Shown one piece after another: positions 63,896 to 64,000 of a stretch of 64,000 bases of DNA (its first letter is position 1; the number at the start of each line of letters is the position of its first letter). A program made the translations under genes and the position numbers. The DNA is from Thereva unica (Eukaryota > Arthropoda > Insecta > Diptera > Therevidae). A model generated the notes under the pieces. The model was not told where the DNA came from, did not search any database, and saw only the letters and a list, made by a program, of their open reading frames with translations. The DNA lies in the NCBI GenBank assembly GCA_949987705.1, contig OX465286.1, positions 8,683,959-8,747,958 on the forward strand, given 5' to 3'.

Positions 63896-64000
63896 AAGAT
63901 AAGTACTTTAAAGAAAAATTTAGCGTACCTCCTAGAATTTTCTGCGTAGCCCTCGAGTTACGTTACTTTGGAGTCCTCTGCTCTAGGGACGCCTATTTTT

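Overview
The window looks like nuclear DNA of a higher fly. This is inferred from one split gene with 60-72 bp GT-AG introns, a protein closest in my memory to insect class-1 semaphorins, and a mobile-element mix of RTE, LOA-type, Jockey/CR1-type and R1-like retrotransposons, hAT, mariner and Helitron elements. A tephritid-like fly is possible, but the species cannot be fixed from the sequence. Nothing prokaryotic or viral was recognised. The only host gene I can support is a class-1 transmembrane semaphorin on the minus strand, with coding exons between 14133 and 8115. Its start, signal peptide, whole sema domain, PSI domain and membrane segment are present in frame. The end of the cytoplasmic tail is not seen.

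Layout. 1-8 kb: remnants of RTE and Jockey elements, an AT microsatellite, a TIR element nested in another, and an internally deleted RTE-1 copy. 8.1-14.1 kb: the semaphorin; its 3.6 kb second intron is packed with LOA-like, R1-like and ORF1-like debris, while the other introns are 60-72 bp. 15-22.4 kb: a LOA-like element carrying an RNase H domain, then a Jockey-type element split by a nearly intact RTE-1 (copy A, 17809-21100, 10-bp target duplication). 23.7-26.2 kb: a hAT-like element and a minus-strand RTE-1 copy split by a LOA-like insertion with an 11-bp duplication. 26.9-30.0 kb: a probable Helitron holding several smaller elements. 30.1-33.2 kb: RTE-1 copy B, full length but broken. 34-42 kb: two long foldback elements, a mariner remnant and other MITEs. 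42.5-50.7 kb: a TIR element split by a Jockey-type copy, then a probable Helitron carrying a 142-bp minisatellite. 51-64 kb: RTE-2, RTE-3, RTE-4 and Jockey-type remnants, one interrupted by a hAT MITE with a perfect 8-bp duplication.

The most interesting signal is at the 5' ends of the RTE-1 copies. They carry a segment that folds on paper like an HDV-type self-cleaving ribozyme. In copy B the first base of its P1 helix directly follows the target-site duplication, so the predicted cleavage site is the element's 5' end. The 3' ends carry short tandem repeats that differ in every copy. In this model one element has a ribozyme-defined 5' end, a single endonuclease plus reverse transcriptase protein, and a variable microsatellite tail. 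Family labels RTE-1 to RTE-4, J1 to J3, LOA-1 to LOA-3, H1/H2 and F1/F2 are working names for this window only.
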